From contig CAXXSS010000001.1 in NCBI GenBank assembly GCA_963676865.2, positions 2,170,001 through 2,234,000 on the forward strand: a stretch of 64,000 bases of DNA. The letters run 5' to 3'. Shown one piece after another: positions 23,904 to 34,310 of this stretch. The notes under the pieces were generated by a model. The model worked only from the letters and a program-made list of their open reading frames with translations, made no database searches and was not told the DNA's origin. A program made the translations under genes and the position numbers. This DNA is from JAAYUD01 sp963676865. GTDB taxonomy: Bacteria > Bacteroidota > Bacteroidia > Bacteroidales > Bacteroidaceae. Every line of letters begins with the position of its first letter. Positions within the stretch are counted from its first letter, which is position 1.

Positions 23904-25751
23904 TTACCATCCTGCATTTTGCCAAGATTTACCAGTTTTACCTTCTAATATTGCTGCTTCACTTGATGGGATAGGATATAGATGCCATTTGCTCTCATAA
24001 CTCATTTTACTTGGAGTTTTCCCGTCCGATCCTGAGCCTAGAATAAATCTTTTATAGCTAAATGAACCGTCATTGTTTTTTGTAATATGCATGCCTGTGC
24101 AGAATTTTTCATTTGTTATGTTTTCATTAGCCTTTGTCCAACGCCGTGTGTCAAAATATCGATCCTCTTCAAAGGCTAGCTCTACTTGTCGTTCATGCCT
24201 TACCATTAAACGAGCTTCATCTTGGCTTGTGGTTGATAAATCTACTGATGGGGCGAAACCGGCGCGATGGCGAATCGTATTAATTAAAGCAAGTCCTCTT
24301 TCTATATGCCCGGCTTCAATCGCCGCCTCTGCTACATTCAAATATATTTTTCCGAGTCGATAAAAGCGAAAGCGCCCATCATATCCTGCTACACCGGCTG
24401 CTTTACAATTGCCGTTTACCATTCTTTTTCTTAAATAATATCCGGTACGTGTGTTTTGATTTCCACTGGATCTAATTTCACTGTTCCCTCCGACAAAGGT
24501 CTCAATCGTAGCCGTTTCTTTTCCTAATAATACAGGAGACTGATTATAGAATATTGTAGCATAGAAGCGAGGATCACGGCCGGCATACGGATTGATAAGA
24601 TTATATCCACTGTTCGTATTATAATTCGGAGATAAATGAGTCTCGTCATTATAGGGCTTAGATAGATTGAGAACGGGTTTTCCGGTAGCTAACATATCAT
24701 AAGCATCAACCGCTTCTTGAGAAGGTACAACTGTAAGTTGTGCATTACCTAATAGAGGGGCTCCATCTATATCGTATAACGGATTGGTGTATGGATCCGG
24801 CCAATATCCTTCAGTACTTTGCCAAATAGTTTCTTTATCACTGGAATTCGTTCCTATGTAGTTGTTTAAAGTGAAATATTCCATATAGGCATTATTGTAA
24901 TACTTTTCTGTATCATTACACTTTGTATATAATTCATATCCATTGGCTTCTAAGTTTTTTAAACAATCTTCTTGGATTTGATATGCCCATTCCCAATAAT
25001 CTTGTCCGTTATTATTAAAGGTGCTTGCTGTAAATAATGCTGCCTCTGATCGTATGGCTTCTGCAATAGCTTTAGTCATACGATTTCTTTCATTGCTAGT
25101 AGTGAGTCGCCAAGGTAGCTGATTAGATTTTAGAGCCGCCTCACAATCCTCAATAATGAAATCGGCACATTCTTTAAATGTAGGCCGTATTAATGAGGAA
25201 AAATTCTCTTGAAGATCGAAAGGTTCTCTTTCAACGGGAATAGGACCATACCACTTTAATAATTCCATATAAAAATAGGCGCGAAGAACATGCGCTTCAG
25301 CGACCCATCGATCCCTATTTTCCTCCGTATCAATTGTAGCTGAAGATGCGCGTTTCAAAAAAGTATTTATAAGACGAATTTGTTCAAAATAGACATCCCA
25401 ATATCCGCCTTCAGAATAAGAATCTCCCAACCATCTGCGAACATCTAGATAGAAATCGGTTGTAGTACAGTTGCCCGAGACTGCATGTGCGAATCCGGCA
25501 TTTGATCCTTCTGTACAATCCCATGCTTCGTCGCTTAGTGCAATGGGATAGTTTGTCCAAGAATGATAACGGAATGATTTTTTTGGAAGATTATTGAAGC
25601 AAGAACTAAAATATGCTTTTGTTAAATCTTGATCGGCGAAGACTTGATCTAATGTCAGTCTTCCATCAGGAGTTGCATCCAAAACTCCATTGCAAGAACT
25701 CAATGCGGAAAGAAAAACGAGCATGCATATACTAATAAATATATTTCTCAT
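23904..25751 (-). CDS. SusD-like outer-membrane lipoprotein, first pair
   Basis: This 615-residue SusD/RagB-type glycan-binding lipoprotein has the lipobox LSALSSC at residues 14-20. It shows the family landmarks AIRSEAALFTASTFNNNGQDYW, LINTIRHRAGFAP and MVRHERQVELAFEEDRYFDTRRW, and the C-terminal HLYPIPSSEA...WQNAGW. It is 18 bases downstream of the first SusC gene and forms its partner. The two SusD proteins of the operon are clearly homologous but far from identical. Confidence 0.96.
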   Translation of the reverse strand: MRNIFISICMLVFLSALSSCNGVLDATPDGRLTLDQVFADQDLTKAYFSSCFNNLPKKSFRYHSWTNYPIALSDEAWDCTEGSNAGFAHAVSGNCTTTDFYLDVRRWLGDSYSEGGYWDVYFEQIRLINTFLKRASSATIDTEENRDRWVAEAHVLRAYFYMELLKWYGPIPVEREPFDLQENFSSLIRPTFKECADFIIEDCEAALKSNQLPWRLTTSNERNRMTKAIAEAIRSEAALFTASTFNNNGQDYWEWAYQIQEDCLKNLEANGYELYTKCNDTEKYYNNAYMEYFTLNNYIGTNSSDKETIWQSTEGYWPDPYTNPLYDIDGAPLLGNAQLTVVPSQEAVDAYDMLATGKPVLNLSKPYNDETHLSPNYNTNSGYNLINPYAGRDPRFYATIFYNQSPVLLGKETATIETFVGGNSEIRSSGNQNTRTGYYLRKRMVNGNCKAAGVAGYDGRFRFYRLGKIYLNVAEAAIEAGHIERGLALINTIRHRAGFAPSVDLSTTSQDEARLMVRHERQVELAFEEDRYFDTRRWTKANENITNEKFCTGMHITKNNDGSFSYKRFILGSGSDGKTPSKMSYESKWHLYPIPSSEAAILEGKTGKSWQNAGW

Positions 25752-25769
25752 ATTACTTTTATTTTAGCG

Positions 25770-28700
25770 TTAGAATGTAATATTAAACCCTGCGTTATAA
25801 GTGCGTAATGTCGGATATTGTGTTTGACTCGATTGTTCAGGATCAAAACCACTATTCTTTAGATGGGCCCATGTATAGAGGTTTTCTCCACTCAAGAAAA
25901 AGCGAATACTTGAAGAGCCTATTTTTTTACTGACATTTTCAGGAAGTGTATATCCTATTTCTAAGTTTTTAAGACGTAGATAAGAAGCATTCATTGTAAA
26001 GAATGTGTTGGGCTGTAGACTCGGTCCGTTACTACTTGAAAGACGTGGGTAAGATATTTTCTCACCATTAGCATAGCGGTCTGCCTCCCAACGATTGGTA
26101 TGCATCTTAAAGAAGTTGCCGCTGCTCTCAAAAATGCCGTTACCAGAATAATATTTACTATATTTTCCTACTCCTTGAAATAAAATAGAAAGATCAAATC
26201 CCTTCCATGCAGTGGAAACATTAATCCCATAATTAATGCGTGGAAGTAAATTTGAATATCCAATAGGTGCTTTATCACGATCATTGATTTTATTATCTCC
26301 ATTAAGGTCTTTATATATAAAATCTCCTGGTTTTGGATTACCTACTCCTTCGTATGCGAGTCCTGATAAGGCAATACTTTCGTTACTATAAAAATAACCG
26401 GTGCCATCTCTGCCTGTACTCATATTTTTTCGTGTGTCAATGATATATCCCCAATTTTGGCCTAAAGAGTACCCTGTGGTACGTGTTCTATAAGCATAGT
26501 CACTATTTAAAATAGCTTCGTCGTATTCTAGTACCTTGTTTTTTGCATAACTAAAGTTTGTATTGACAGAAACAAATAGACCATTTTTGAATAGTTTCTT
26601 GTAGCCCAGTGTTATCTCAAAACCACGATTACGGACTTTCCCGTCGTTTAGTAAGGGTAGAGCAGTACTAGAAACTCCAATCAAAGAAGGAGTATTTCCA
26701 GAGCTAATTAGAATGTTCTTTCTGTTTTCAACAAAATAGTCAAAAGAAAAAGACAAATCATTAAATAATGAGAGATCAAAACCATAATTCTGTTTTTCGG
26801 CTGTTTCCCATGTAAGATTCTTATTTCCATAATAATTAATAGTGATTTTGTATCCTAATCCATACCCGTCGCCTCTAGACCAATAGCCTAGACTCGGAGA
26901 GAGCCACTGGCTATGATCGTCGTTTGTTGCGACACTCGTTTCACCTATATTATCTAAATATAAGAAGCGAGAATTACCGAAAGAATCGTTTCCTACTTTG
27001 CCCCAAGATGCTCTTAACTTAAGGTTTGTTATTACGGTGTTGGACTCCATAAATTTTTCGTTTGAAACCAACCAGCCTATTGAAGCTGCAGGAAAGAAGC
27101 CGAAGCGCTTTGATGGTGCAAATTGCTCGGATCCATTGTAGCCTATATTTACTTCTGCAAAATAACGATTGTCATAATCGTATGTTGCACGACCCGCAAC
27201 ACCAATCACATTATATGGAAGGAGCATATCTCCTGATGCTGCGTTCGCTTCTTTGATATCGCGTTGAGCTAAAAACATTCCGGTAATATTGTTTTTACCA
27301 AATGAACGTTTATAGTTAAGTTGAGCTTGTAAATTCATCATCCAATAAGAACTAGACGATTTAGAAATTGATATTGGACCGTCCTCATCTTCAAGACTTG
27401 ATTGGCGATTAAGAAATAGGTGAGAGCCATCAGCTAATGTTTTATAAGTATAATAGGTGTATGCTACTCTTCCTACTGTACTACCTATTCCTCTCGAATT
27501 AAATGAAACCTGTCCTTTAAAGGTAAGGCCTTTTGTAAGAACACCTAAATCAATATCTATACCGCTCATTAAATCTATGCCAGAACGAGTCGTGAGTTGA
27601 TAACCGGAGCGATTAATGAGCGGGTATGCTGAAAGTTGATTGTTTGCAGGATCTTGTACGCATAAGCCCGCAGCAATTGGATAGGTATGTATAGCATCAG
27701 TAGCATAAGCACCTTCTGGTGTAAGATACATGGATGTTGGTCTCGATATCAGCGCATAGTTAAAGATTGTAGCCATATCTATTGAACCATTACTCACAGC
27801 CATGCATGTTCCGTTTACTTTTTCAATATAGGAAGATGCATTTAAAGAAACTTTTATCGATTTATTGACTTTATAGTCCAGGTTGGAGCGCACATTGTAT
27901 CTGTTCAATGTCGATTGTGGATCGTAACCTAATTTTGATTTTGGTTCAACATTGAACATACCTCCTTGATACAAATATCCGGCACTTACGAAATATTGTA
28001 GTTTATCCGAACCTCCCGATACATTAATATTAGCTCTTGTTATTGGGGCATATTTTCTAAAAAGAATTTTTTGCCAATTATTATTTGGATAAAAATGTGG
28101 ATCTATAGGATTTCCTGTTTTCCATGAGTCGTATTTGGCAATAGCTGCGTCATCAAATTCGGCGGCATTACCATCATTGATTAAAGCTTCATTGCGCAAT
28201 CTTACCCAATCCCACGAGTTAAGGCGTTTCGGTTTAAAAGCCATTTGTTGCAAACTATATTCAACCGTTCCATTAACTTTTGCGTTCCCTTTTTCGCCTC
28301 TTCTTGTCGTGATCATTATAACACCATTGGCGCCACGTACGCCAAATACGGCAGTAGCTGAAGCATCTTTCAAAATAGAAATATTCGCTATTTCGTTAGG
28401 ATCAATTGCACGCATGCTTTCAGTCTGGACCCCATCAACCATAATCAATGGAGATGTTCCGTTAGTTGTAGCAGCACCACGCAAATACATGGTCACATTA
28501 TCATTTCCTGGTTCTCCAGAAGTTTGGATCGTTGTTAATCCTGGTAATTTCCCTGCCAATGCTGAGCTCAAGTTTGGAGAAGACGATTTTAGTAAATCTT
28601 TTCTATCTATAGAAGCTACTGATCCAATGACAGACACTTTCTTTTGAGTTCCATAACCAACAACTACTACTTCATCTAAATTCGCTACTGATGGATGAAG

Positions 28701-29033
28701 TACGATACGCATCTGTTTTGAAACTTTTATTTCGGTCTTCTGATACCCAATATATGAAATTTCTAATATTGCATTTGGGAATACACTCAAGGAAAAACGT
28801 CCATCTACGTTAGTAAGGGAGCCATTTTTTGTTCCTTTTTCCATAACTGTGGCTCCAATCAGGCTTTCCCCTGATTCATCTACTATAACTCCTGATACAA
28901 TAATCTTCTTCTGCTGTTGTTCTACTGCCGAGGGAACAATATTCAGAGCATGGCTCATTGCAGGAAAACAGATTCCAATACCCACGATAAGGAGATATCT
29001 ATATAGCCAATTAAATTTTCTCATAACTATCAT
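25770..29033 (-). CDS. SusC-like TonB-dependent transporter, first pair
   Basis: This is an outer-membrane importer for PUL1 oligosaccharides, 1,087 residues (1,084 if the ATG at 29024, MRKFNWLYRYLL, is used). After the signal peptide comes a carboxypeptidase-regulatory-like domain (VSGVIVDESGESLIGATVME). A TonB-box-like DEVVVVGYGTQ follows, then the plug with SALAGKLPGLTTIQTSGEPG and ISILKDASATAVFGVRGANG, then the barrel to a terminal Phe. It follows the LRR lipoprotein by 18 bases and is co-transcribed with its SusD. Confidence 0.97.
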   Translation of the reverse strand: MIVMRKFNWLYRYLLIVGIGICFPAMSHALNIVPSAVEQQQKKIIVSGVIVDESGESLIGATVMEKGTKNGSLTNVDGRFSLSVFPNAILEISYIGYQKTEIKVSKQMRIVLHPSVANLDEVVVVGYGTQKKVSVIGSVASIDRKDLLKSSSPNLSSALAGKLPGLTTIQTSGEPGNDNVTMYLRGAATTNGTSPLIMVDGVQTESMRAIDPNEIANISILKDASATAVFGVRGANGVIMITTRRGEKGNAKVNGTVEYSLQQMAFKPKRLNSWDWVRLRNEALINDGNAAEFDDAAIAKYDSWKTGNPIDPHFYPNNNWQKILFRKYAPITRANINVSGGSDKLQYFVSAGYLYQGGMFNVEPKSKLGYDPQSTLNRYNVRSNLDYKVNKSIKVSLNASSYIEKVNGTCMAVSNGSIDMATIFNYALISRPTSMYLTPEGAYATDAIHTYPIAAGLCVQDPANNQLSAYPLINRSGYQLTTRSGIDLMSGIDIDLGVLTKGLTFKGQVSFNSRGIGSTVGRVAYTYYTYKTLADGSHLFLNRQSSLEDEDGPISISKSSSSYWMMNLQAQLNYKRSFGKNNITGMFLAQRDIKEANAASGDMLLPYNVIGVAGRATYDYDNRYFAEVNIGYNGSEQFAPSKRFGFFPAASIGWLVSNEKFMESNTVITNLKLRASWGKVGNDSFGNSRFLYLDNIGETSVATNDDHSQWLSPSLGYWSRGDGYGLGYKITINYYGNKNLTWETAEKQNYGFDLSLFNDLSFSFDYFVENRKNILISSGNTPSLIGVSSTALPLLNDGKVRNRGFEITLGYKKLFKNGLFVSVNTNFSYAKNKVLEYDEAILNSDYAYRTRTTGYSLGQNWGYIIDTRKNMSTGRDGTGYFYSNESIALSGLAYEGVGNPKPGDFIYKDLNGDNKINDRDKAPIGYSNLLPRINYGINVSTAWKGFDLSILFQGVGKYSKYYSGNGIFESSGNFFKMHTNRWEADRYANGEKISYPRLSSSNGPSLQPNTFFTMNASYLRLKNLEIGYTLPENVSKKIGSSSIRFFLSGENLYTWAHLKNSGFDPEQSSQTQYPTLRTYNAGFNITF

Positions 29034-29051
29034 AATATTAAATTTATTTTA

Positions 29052-30776
29052 TTAATTGTATGACTTCGTAATGACATTTTTGTTTGCATCCAAATAGTCA
29101 TAGCAATCGATGCGCACGCTCTGACTTTTAGCCGTCATACAAGGATTTTGACCAGACCAGTTTCCATCTATCCACCACTCTTCTCCAAGAAGTTTTCTAC
29201 TTTTAGAAGTGTCGGATGAAAAAGTGAATTTTACTCTATTTGCATCGCAGGTGAGTCTTGTGTATTGATCTGCTAGCTCTCGAAGATCCAAATATTCCAA
29301 ATTACATCCAAAAGCATTAAAATCGGTCAATCCACGGCATCTGCTGATATCTATGTACGTGAGATTGGAATTATTGCTAAGATCCAAAGTGTATAATGTA
29401 TATTGATCACCAGCTACAAATTTTGTTAGCCCTGCATTTTTAGCACTCACATGTTGAACGCCTTTTTCATCTACGTCGCTTTCAGTATAGCTCGTACTTA
29501 TTACATATTTGCTTAGTTCAATATCCCCGAGATTATTACCATCAAGTATAAGAGTTTTATATCCACAAAAATATTGCAATCCCTCTAACGATTTTATTCC
29601 TTTATTACTTAAATCTAAAGTTCCTAATTTTTTAAGAGTTTGAGAGACTAGAGCAGCCGGGGTAATTACATTGTCACCGTTGAATACGTCCGGAACTAGA
29701 GACTTTAATGCGTTTCTCAAATTCGCATCAGGTATTTCAGCATACTTGGTCATCGTTTTTTGATAATTGCCATTACTATAATAGTGCCCCCCGTAATTGT
29801 GCAACCAATCATAACATTCAAGTGTTACACCTTTGTTGAGGGCATCAACAACAGGGCCGCTATATGCATAATAACTATCCATCCACCAAGATTCCAGTTT
29901 TAGGGTTCTTGTTTTATCTGTGTTATCAGTAAAAGTGAATTTGAAATCATTTCCGTTGTAATTAAGACAACCGCCATAAATACTGTGATAGTTGCGGACA
30001 TCCAAATTGACTAACCCACAATTCTGAGCGGAGAATTTGGTAATAGCGTAAGTGTAATATAAATCAATATTGGTCAAATTTGTATTGCCATCAACATCTA
30101 AGCTCACCATTGACTGATTAGGTGCATCTTTAGTTCCCAATACTAATGTTTTAAGACCAGCTTTCTCTGCCGTGAGAGTCGCAAGCTTACTTAAAATGAC
30201 TTTAGGTATTTCGCTGATATTATTATCACTACAATTAAGGTTCGTGATAGTAGGGAAATACTCTAGACCTTCTAATGAGGAAATGCTTTTCCCGCTAATA
30301 TCCAATGTCCCGTATTTAAAAGAGATTTCTTTGGCACTTCCTAATATTCTATCTCCTACAAAAAGATTAGGATATGATTCCGATATGGCGTTACGTAAAT
30401 TTTCGTCCGGCATTTTTCCGAGAACGCTGTAAATAATGCCTAATCGGCGCATTCTATTTTTACGTACGAGTACGACGCCATAATAATCTTTGATTGCCGT
30501 AGTCGGATAAAGGACAGTAATCGTAGAGTCGGTTACTGCACGTGTTTCTAAAAAGAGTGATTTTTCAGTCCCGCTTGAGACCGATGAAAGAGCTAGAACA
30601 TCGTCATCAGAGAATCCATTACCTTTTATAGTAATTTCAGTACCACGTGATTCTTCTGTGACATTTGGAAGGATTACATTCGATATTCCTAAGCCAGTCT
30701 CATACGAATCATTGTCGGAACAGCTAAAAAGAAATATCATTCCAAGCATTAGCAAAAGATAGGTTTTTGTTTTCAT
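29052..30776 (-). CDS. Leucine-rich-repeat lipoprotein in surface-glycan-binding position
   Basis: A 574-residue lipoprotein (signal LLMLGMIFLFSC, Cys at about residue 19). Residues 30-120 look like an IPT/TIG Ig-like domain (ITIKGNGFSDDDVLALSS ... YGVVLVRK). Two leucine-rich-repeat modules follow, each opening with MPDENLRNAI or IPDANLRNAL and each closing with a WW and ECYD/DCYD motif, so the protein carries an internal duplication of ~210 residues. It has no catalytic motif. Its place just before susC is that of a SusE/SGBP-type protein, so surface glycan binding is inferred. LRR proteins in bacteria more often bind proteins, so a host or cell-surface protein partner is an alternative. Confidence 0.8.
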   Translation of the reverse strand: MKTKTYLLLMLGMIFLFSCSDNDSYETGLGISNVILPNVTEESRGTEITIKGNGFSDDDVLALSSVSSGTEKSLFLETRAVTDSTITVLYPTTAIKDYYGVVLVRKNRMRRLGIIYSVLGKMPDENLRNAISESYPNLFVGDRILGSAKEISFKYGTLDISGKSISSLEGLEYFPTITNLNCSDNNISEIPKVILSKLATLTAEKAGLKTLVLGTKDAPNQSMVSLDVDGNTNLTNIDLYYTYAITKFSAQNCGLVNLDVRNYHSIYGGCLNYNGNDFKFTFTDNTDKTRTLKLESWWMDSYYAYSGPVVDALNKGVTLECYDWLHNYGGHYYSNGNYQKTMTKYAEIPDANLRNALKSLVPDVFNGDNVITPAALVSQTLKKLGTLDLSNKGIKSLEGLQYFCGYKTLILDGNNLGDIELSKYVISTSYTESDVDEKGVQHVSAKNAGLTKFVAGDQYTLYTLDLSNNSNLTYIDISRCRGLTDFNAFGCNLEYLDLRELADQYTRLTCDANRVKFTFSSDTSKSRKLLGEEWWIDGNWSGQNPCMTAKSQSVRIDCYDYLDANKNVITKSYN

Positions 30777-30803
30777 ATTATTGCTTATTAGAAAATTGTT
30801 GTT

Positions 30804-33800
30804 TTATATTTGCTTAAAAAGAATTACAGAGCGGGGAGGTAACTTATATTTAATTGTTTTTGCTACCTTGAGAGATTGTTTGTTTGGCAAAATTTGTTGA
30901 TTTTTATCAGGTAATTCATTTACTACATATCGAAAAACTTGATATGCTCCATTCACATTAGCATAGGCATTAGATATATCAATGTTTTTTTCTTCATTTG
31001 TCGAATTAGCAAAAACATATATCCATTTCCCATCTTCATTTTTAATCGCACTGCCGGCAAAGAATTCGTCCGATGTTGCGATTGGGTAAACTTCGGCGTT
31101 AGGGAGAATAAATCTCGTTAATAGAGAATATGCATAATATTGGGGGCGTACTTCATAATCGTCTTTGATGTTTTTGTAGCAGGTGTCGGATAAATACGCA
31201 TTTTTTACATATTTCCACAATCCCAATTGTTGCATATCATTATAGGATGCATTACGATCATAATATTGATCCAATAAACTCCAATAACTTACTCCGCAGG
31301 CACCCCCATTCAATAGGTTAATTACAATACGCGACATTAATACACCACGCTCATATAAATTTATATCCTTTTGTCTGGTGGGCCCAATACACTGATTTCC
31401 GCCAAATTCTCCTACGAAATGTTGTTTTCCTGCTGATTTTGCTAGTAGAAAATTCTCTCGTTCCCAGTCTCGAATGACCGAATTGGGCGTTTCATATCCG
31501 AAAATATATGTATGAGAATTGAAAATATCTGCGATTGTGGATAACTCTCGTGTACATGCTGCCAAATATTTATGTGTTCCCATACCTTCATCCGAATTAT
31601 CTGAAAGGTTAAAATGTATCTTGTTACGAATCCCGTCTTTTATAAAACGTTCATTTAATACCTTACACATTTCTATGTATGCAGCAGTTGGAGCTTTTTT
31701 ACCTTTTATCAGAAATGACCAATCGGGTTCATTAACAGGCGTTATTTCTTTAATGCACGTATAGTGTTTATCATTTAATAAATATCGTATTAAAGCAGAA
31801 AAATTCTCACTCCATTCCTGATAATCAGAAGGAGCAACCATCCAATTTCCCTCATTGTTTCCTGCTAAGAAATGTCCCAAAGGTGCTCCCCAAAGAGTCA
31901 GATTAACCTGAATATTTAATTTCTGGGCTAAGTCCAGCACTTTGTATAGCGATTGCATTTCTTGACTGTCAAATGTGAGTTTATCCCAATCCGTTTTCTG
32001 AGGGTTGTTGTTATCATTCTGCGGCTCATACCATTGAGGTTGAACCATTACTCGAAAACTTTGAATGTTCATTTCTTTCACACGTTTTTCAACGATATCA
32101 TACCAATCTTTGGCTTTGGATCCGTCATTTCGAGTTATGTTTTGAGCAAAAAAATGGGGATCCAATTCTACTCCCATTGTGCGTATTTTAACACTCGTGG
32201 TAGGTCCAACGGTCAATTGATGAGCTGGCTGGGATAAATTACTCTGATATTTAATCAGTAAACTGCTCTCCGGTTGTTGCAAATGTAATGTAAATCCATC
32301 AGCCAATTCTTTTCCGGTTTTTTTGAAAGATTCTTCTGTATCTTTATTTGTAAGCAAATAAACCTTGTTTGGATATAAGCCGGATAGCCTAACCGTATAT
32401 TTATCATCTTTATTGCTTTTTCGACGAAAAGCTACAATGTAACCACTATCATCGGAGTGGCGATTAAGTTGATAGGCTAACCAGATATCATCGGAAGTAA
32501 TATCCTTAGTATCACTTAGTGGATAGAAATCTTCATAAAAATAGGGTCGTAGTTCTTTGAACTCTTTTTGGCATCTGCGCATTTCATCGAAAGAGAACTC
32601 TGGCTCTGTAACTTTCCAATTATAGATAATTGATGTCCCTAAACTGGAGCGAAAAGTAAATTTGTCAGTGCCCACAGTTCCTGTCCCATGCAACGGCAAA
32701 TACATTTCAAGTCCATAAGTGTGGCATTGATAACCGATAGGCTCTCCATAATTATAATCTGTTCTCCACATGGGGGCACTGCGAGTAATACTTTCCAAAT
32801 CAAGTCTTCTTCCTCCACTAGCGCAATTGTCAATTAGCATTCCCGGAAAGCGATCCAATAAATATTCCCAAAAAGTATAAAGTCCTTCGATATATTTTAT
32901 TTCACACATTCCTTCTCTTCCCGATTTATCATTTGCTCTCCAGAATCCTTCCGGCTCAATATTGAAATCTTGACGATAATAATCTACGCCATTATTCTGC
33001 ATGAAATCTCCAATGTATTTGCATAACCATTTACAAGCTTCAGGATTTCCCAAATTGAATAGAAAAGAATCGTGCTTATTATCTTTATCAGAATTTTTTA
33101 TATCTCCTCTTGCATCCAACATCCATTGTGGATATTTAATGGCCCATTCTGAGTCTTTCATCACTCTTTCCGGTTCAAACCAAAGCATAAATTTAGCACC
33201 GACGCGGTGAACTTCGTCTGCTATAGGACGTAAACCTTGTGGAAACCTGATCGAATCTACACTCCAGTTCCCTACTGTGTTGGCCCAGTTCTTATTATTT
33301 ATAATGTCGGCAGAATGGTTGTACCAACCGGCGTCAAGCCAAAAGACATCTGGAACTATTTTAAATTGTTCGTACCTTTTGACCATCGCGATAGCATAGT
33401 CTGATGTGAGACAAGTGTATTCATTGCAAGGGGTCGGATCTCCATAATTGAAACTTGTCGAGATCGGATATACTGTAGGTTTTCCATTTATTTTCCATGT
33501 ATGATGTGCAAGAATAAAACGTCTGAATTGGTTATGCCCCGTCATGCGGCTTTTGCCTTTCCAAAATAGTAAGCATATACTTGATGTTCGAATACTTTCT
33601 TTTGGGTAGAGATATGTTTTTAAACGTTCTATGCCAGAGTAGAGTGTAATGCTTTTAGAATCTTTGCATCTTATATCTGCAAACCATGTCCCTGTCCATC
33701 CGATGGCTGCCATGACACCTTCTTTTTCCGAGAATTCTATATTGAAAAAAGGAAAGCGTGTTTGAGAAGAACGTCCGCCTTCAGGTCGCATATAAAAACT

Positions 33801-34310
33801 TTCTCCTGCCGAAAGAGTCTTTAATTGCGAAGCAAAATCTGTTTTTTCGGCATTACTCCCATTGGCATAATGCAAATAGAACGGTCCTCTTTTCTCGTAT
33901 TCAAAAGTAATGTCCGATACTCGTACATTGGCAATGTTTTCGGAGTTGGTGGTGCTACAATTGGTAAAATGCAAAACCCATTCAACCGTATTATAGTCCG
34001 TGTATCCTGTTACTTCACACATTACCAAAAGCCCACTGGTCGGTTCGCTATAGCTAAAACGATATTTAATTTCATCAGGATTATTACTTTTTAGCTTTGA
34101 TACAGAATATTTCCATTTGCGAATAAATTCACGTGATGATTTACCACCGTATTCAAAAGAAAAGGGAGGAATCGTATTTTGTGCGAAATGAGAAGCAATC
34201 CATTGCTCAATATTCAAAGCCTTATCCGAGATTTGAGTAATCGTCTGACTTTGGCCTTTTATAATAATGCAAAGGAGTAATACTGATATATAAATTAGTC
34301 TTTTTCTCAT
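30804..34310 (-). CDS. Two-domain glycoside hydrolase: GH36-like plus clan GH-A
   Basis: This 1,168-residue secreted enzyme (signal peptide 1-22) fuses two catalytic modules. Residues ~25-690 form a GH36-type alpha-galactosidase: WFEPERV, nucleophile D448 in YYRQDFN and acid/base D518 in MWRTDYN. Residues ~705-1168 form a (beta/alpha)8 clan GH-A module: acid/base E861 in TPVNEPD and nucleophile E968 in HFVGEFGG. Both pairs are intact, so it is probably bifunctional. Each half has a stand-alone paralogue in this operon (34307-36403 and 37582-39186). Its ATG overlaps the stop of the GH36 gene by 4 bases (ATGA). Alpha-galactosidase activity is inferred from family; the GH-A module could be GH30/GH5-like or unclassified. 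Confidence 0.88.
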   Translation of the reverse strand: MRKRLIYISVLLLCIIIKGQSQTITQISDKALNIEQWIASHFAQNTIPPFSFEYGGKSSREFIRKWKYSVSKLKSNNPDEIKYRFSYSEPTSGLLVMCEVTGYTDYNTVEWVLHFTNCSTTNSENIANVRVSDITFEYEKRGPFYLHYANGSNAEKTDFASQLKTLSAGESFYMRPEGGRSSQTRFPFFNIEFSEKEGVMAAIGWTGTWFADIRCKDSKSITLYSGIERLKTYLYPKESIRTSSICLLFWKGKSRMTGHNQFRRFILAHHTWKINGKPTVYPISTSFNYGDPTPCNEYTCLTSDYAIAMVKRYEQFKIVPDVFWLDAGWYNHSADIINNKNWANTVGNWSVDSIRFPQGLRPIADEVHRVGAKFMLWFEPERVMKDSEWAIKYPQWMLDARGDIKNSDKDNKHDSFLFNLGNPEACKWLCKYIGDFMQNNGVDYYRQDFNIEPEGFWRANDKSGREGMCEIKYIEGLYTFWEYLLDRFPGMLIDNCASGGRRLDLESITRSAPMWRTDYNYGEPIGYQCHTYGLEMYLPLHGTGTVGTDKFTFRSSLGTSIIYNWKVTEPEFSFDEMRRCQKEFKELRPYFYEDFYPLSDTKDITSDDIWLAYQLNRHSDDSGYIVAFRRKSNKDDKYTVRLSGLYPNKVYLLTNKDTEESFKKTGKELADGFTLHLQQPESSLLIKYQSNLSQPAHQLTVGPTTSVKIRTMGVELDPHFFAQNITRNDGSKAKDWYDIVEKRVKEMNIQSFRVMVQPQWYEPQNDNNNPQKTDWDKLTFDSQEMQSLYKVLDLAQKLNIQVNLTLWGAPLGHFLAGNNEGNWMVAPSDYQEWSENFSALIRYLLNDKHYTCIKEITPVNEPDWSFLIKGKKAPTAAYIEMCKVLNERFIKDGIRNKIHFNLSDNSDEGMGTHKYLAACTRELSTIADIFNSHTYIFGYETPNSVIRDWERENFLLAKSAGKQHFVGEFGGNQCIGPTRQKDINLYERGVLMSRIVINLLNGGACGVSYWSLLDQYYDRNASYNDMQQLGLWKYVKNAYLSDTCYKNIKDDYEVRPQYYAYSLLTRFILPNAEVYPIATSDEFFAGSAIKNEDGKWIYVFANSTNEEKNIDISNAYANVNGAYQVFRYVVNELPDKNQQILPNKQSLKVAKTIKYKLPPRSVILFKQI

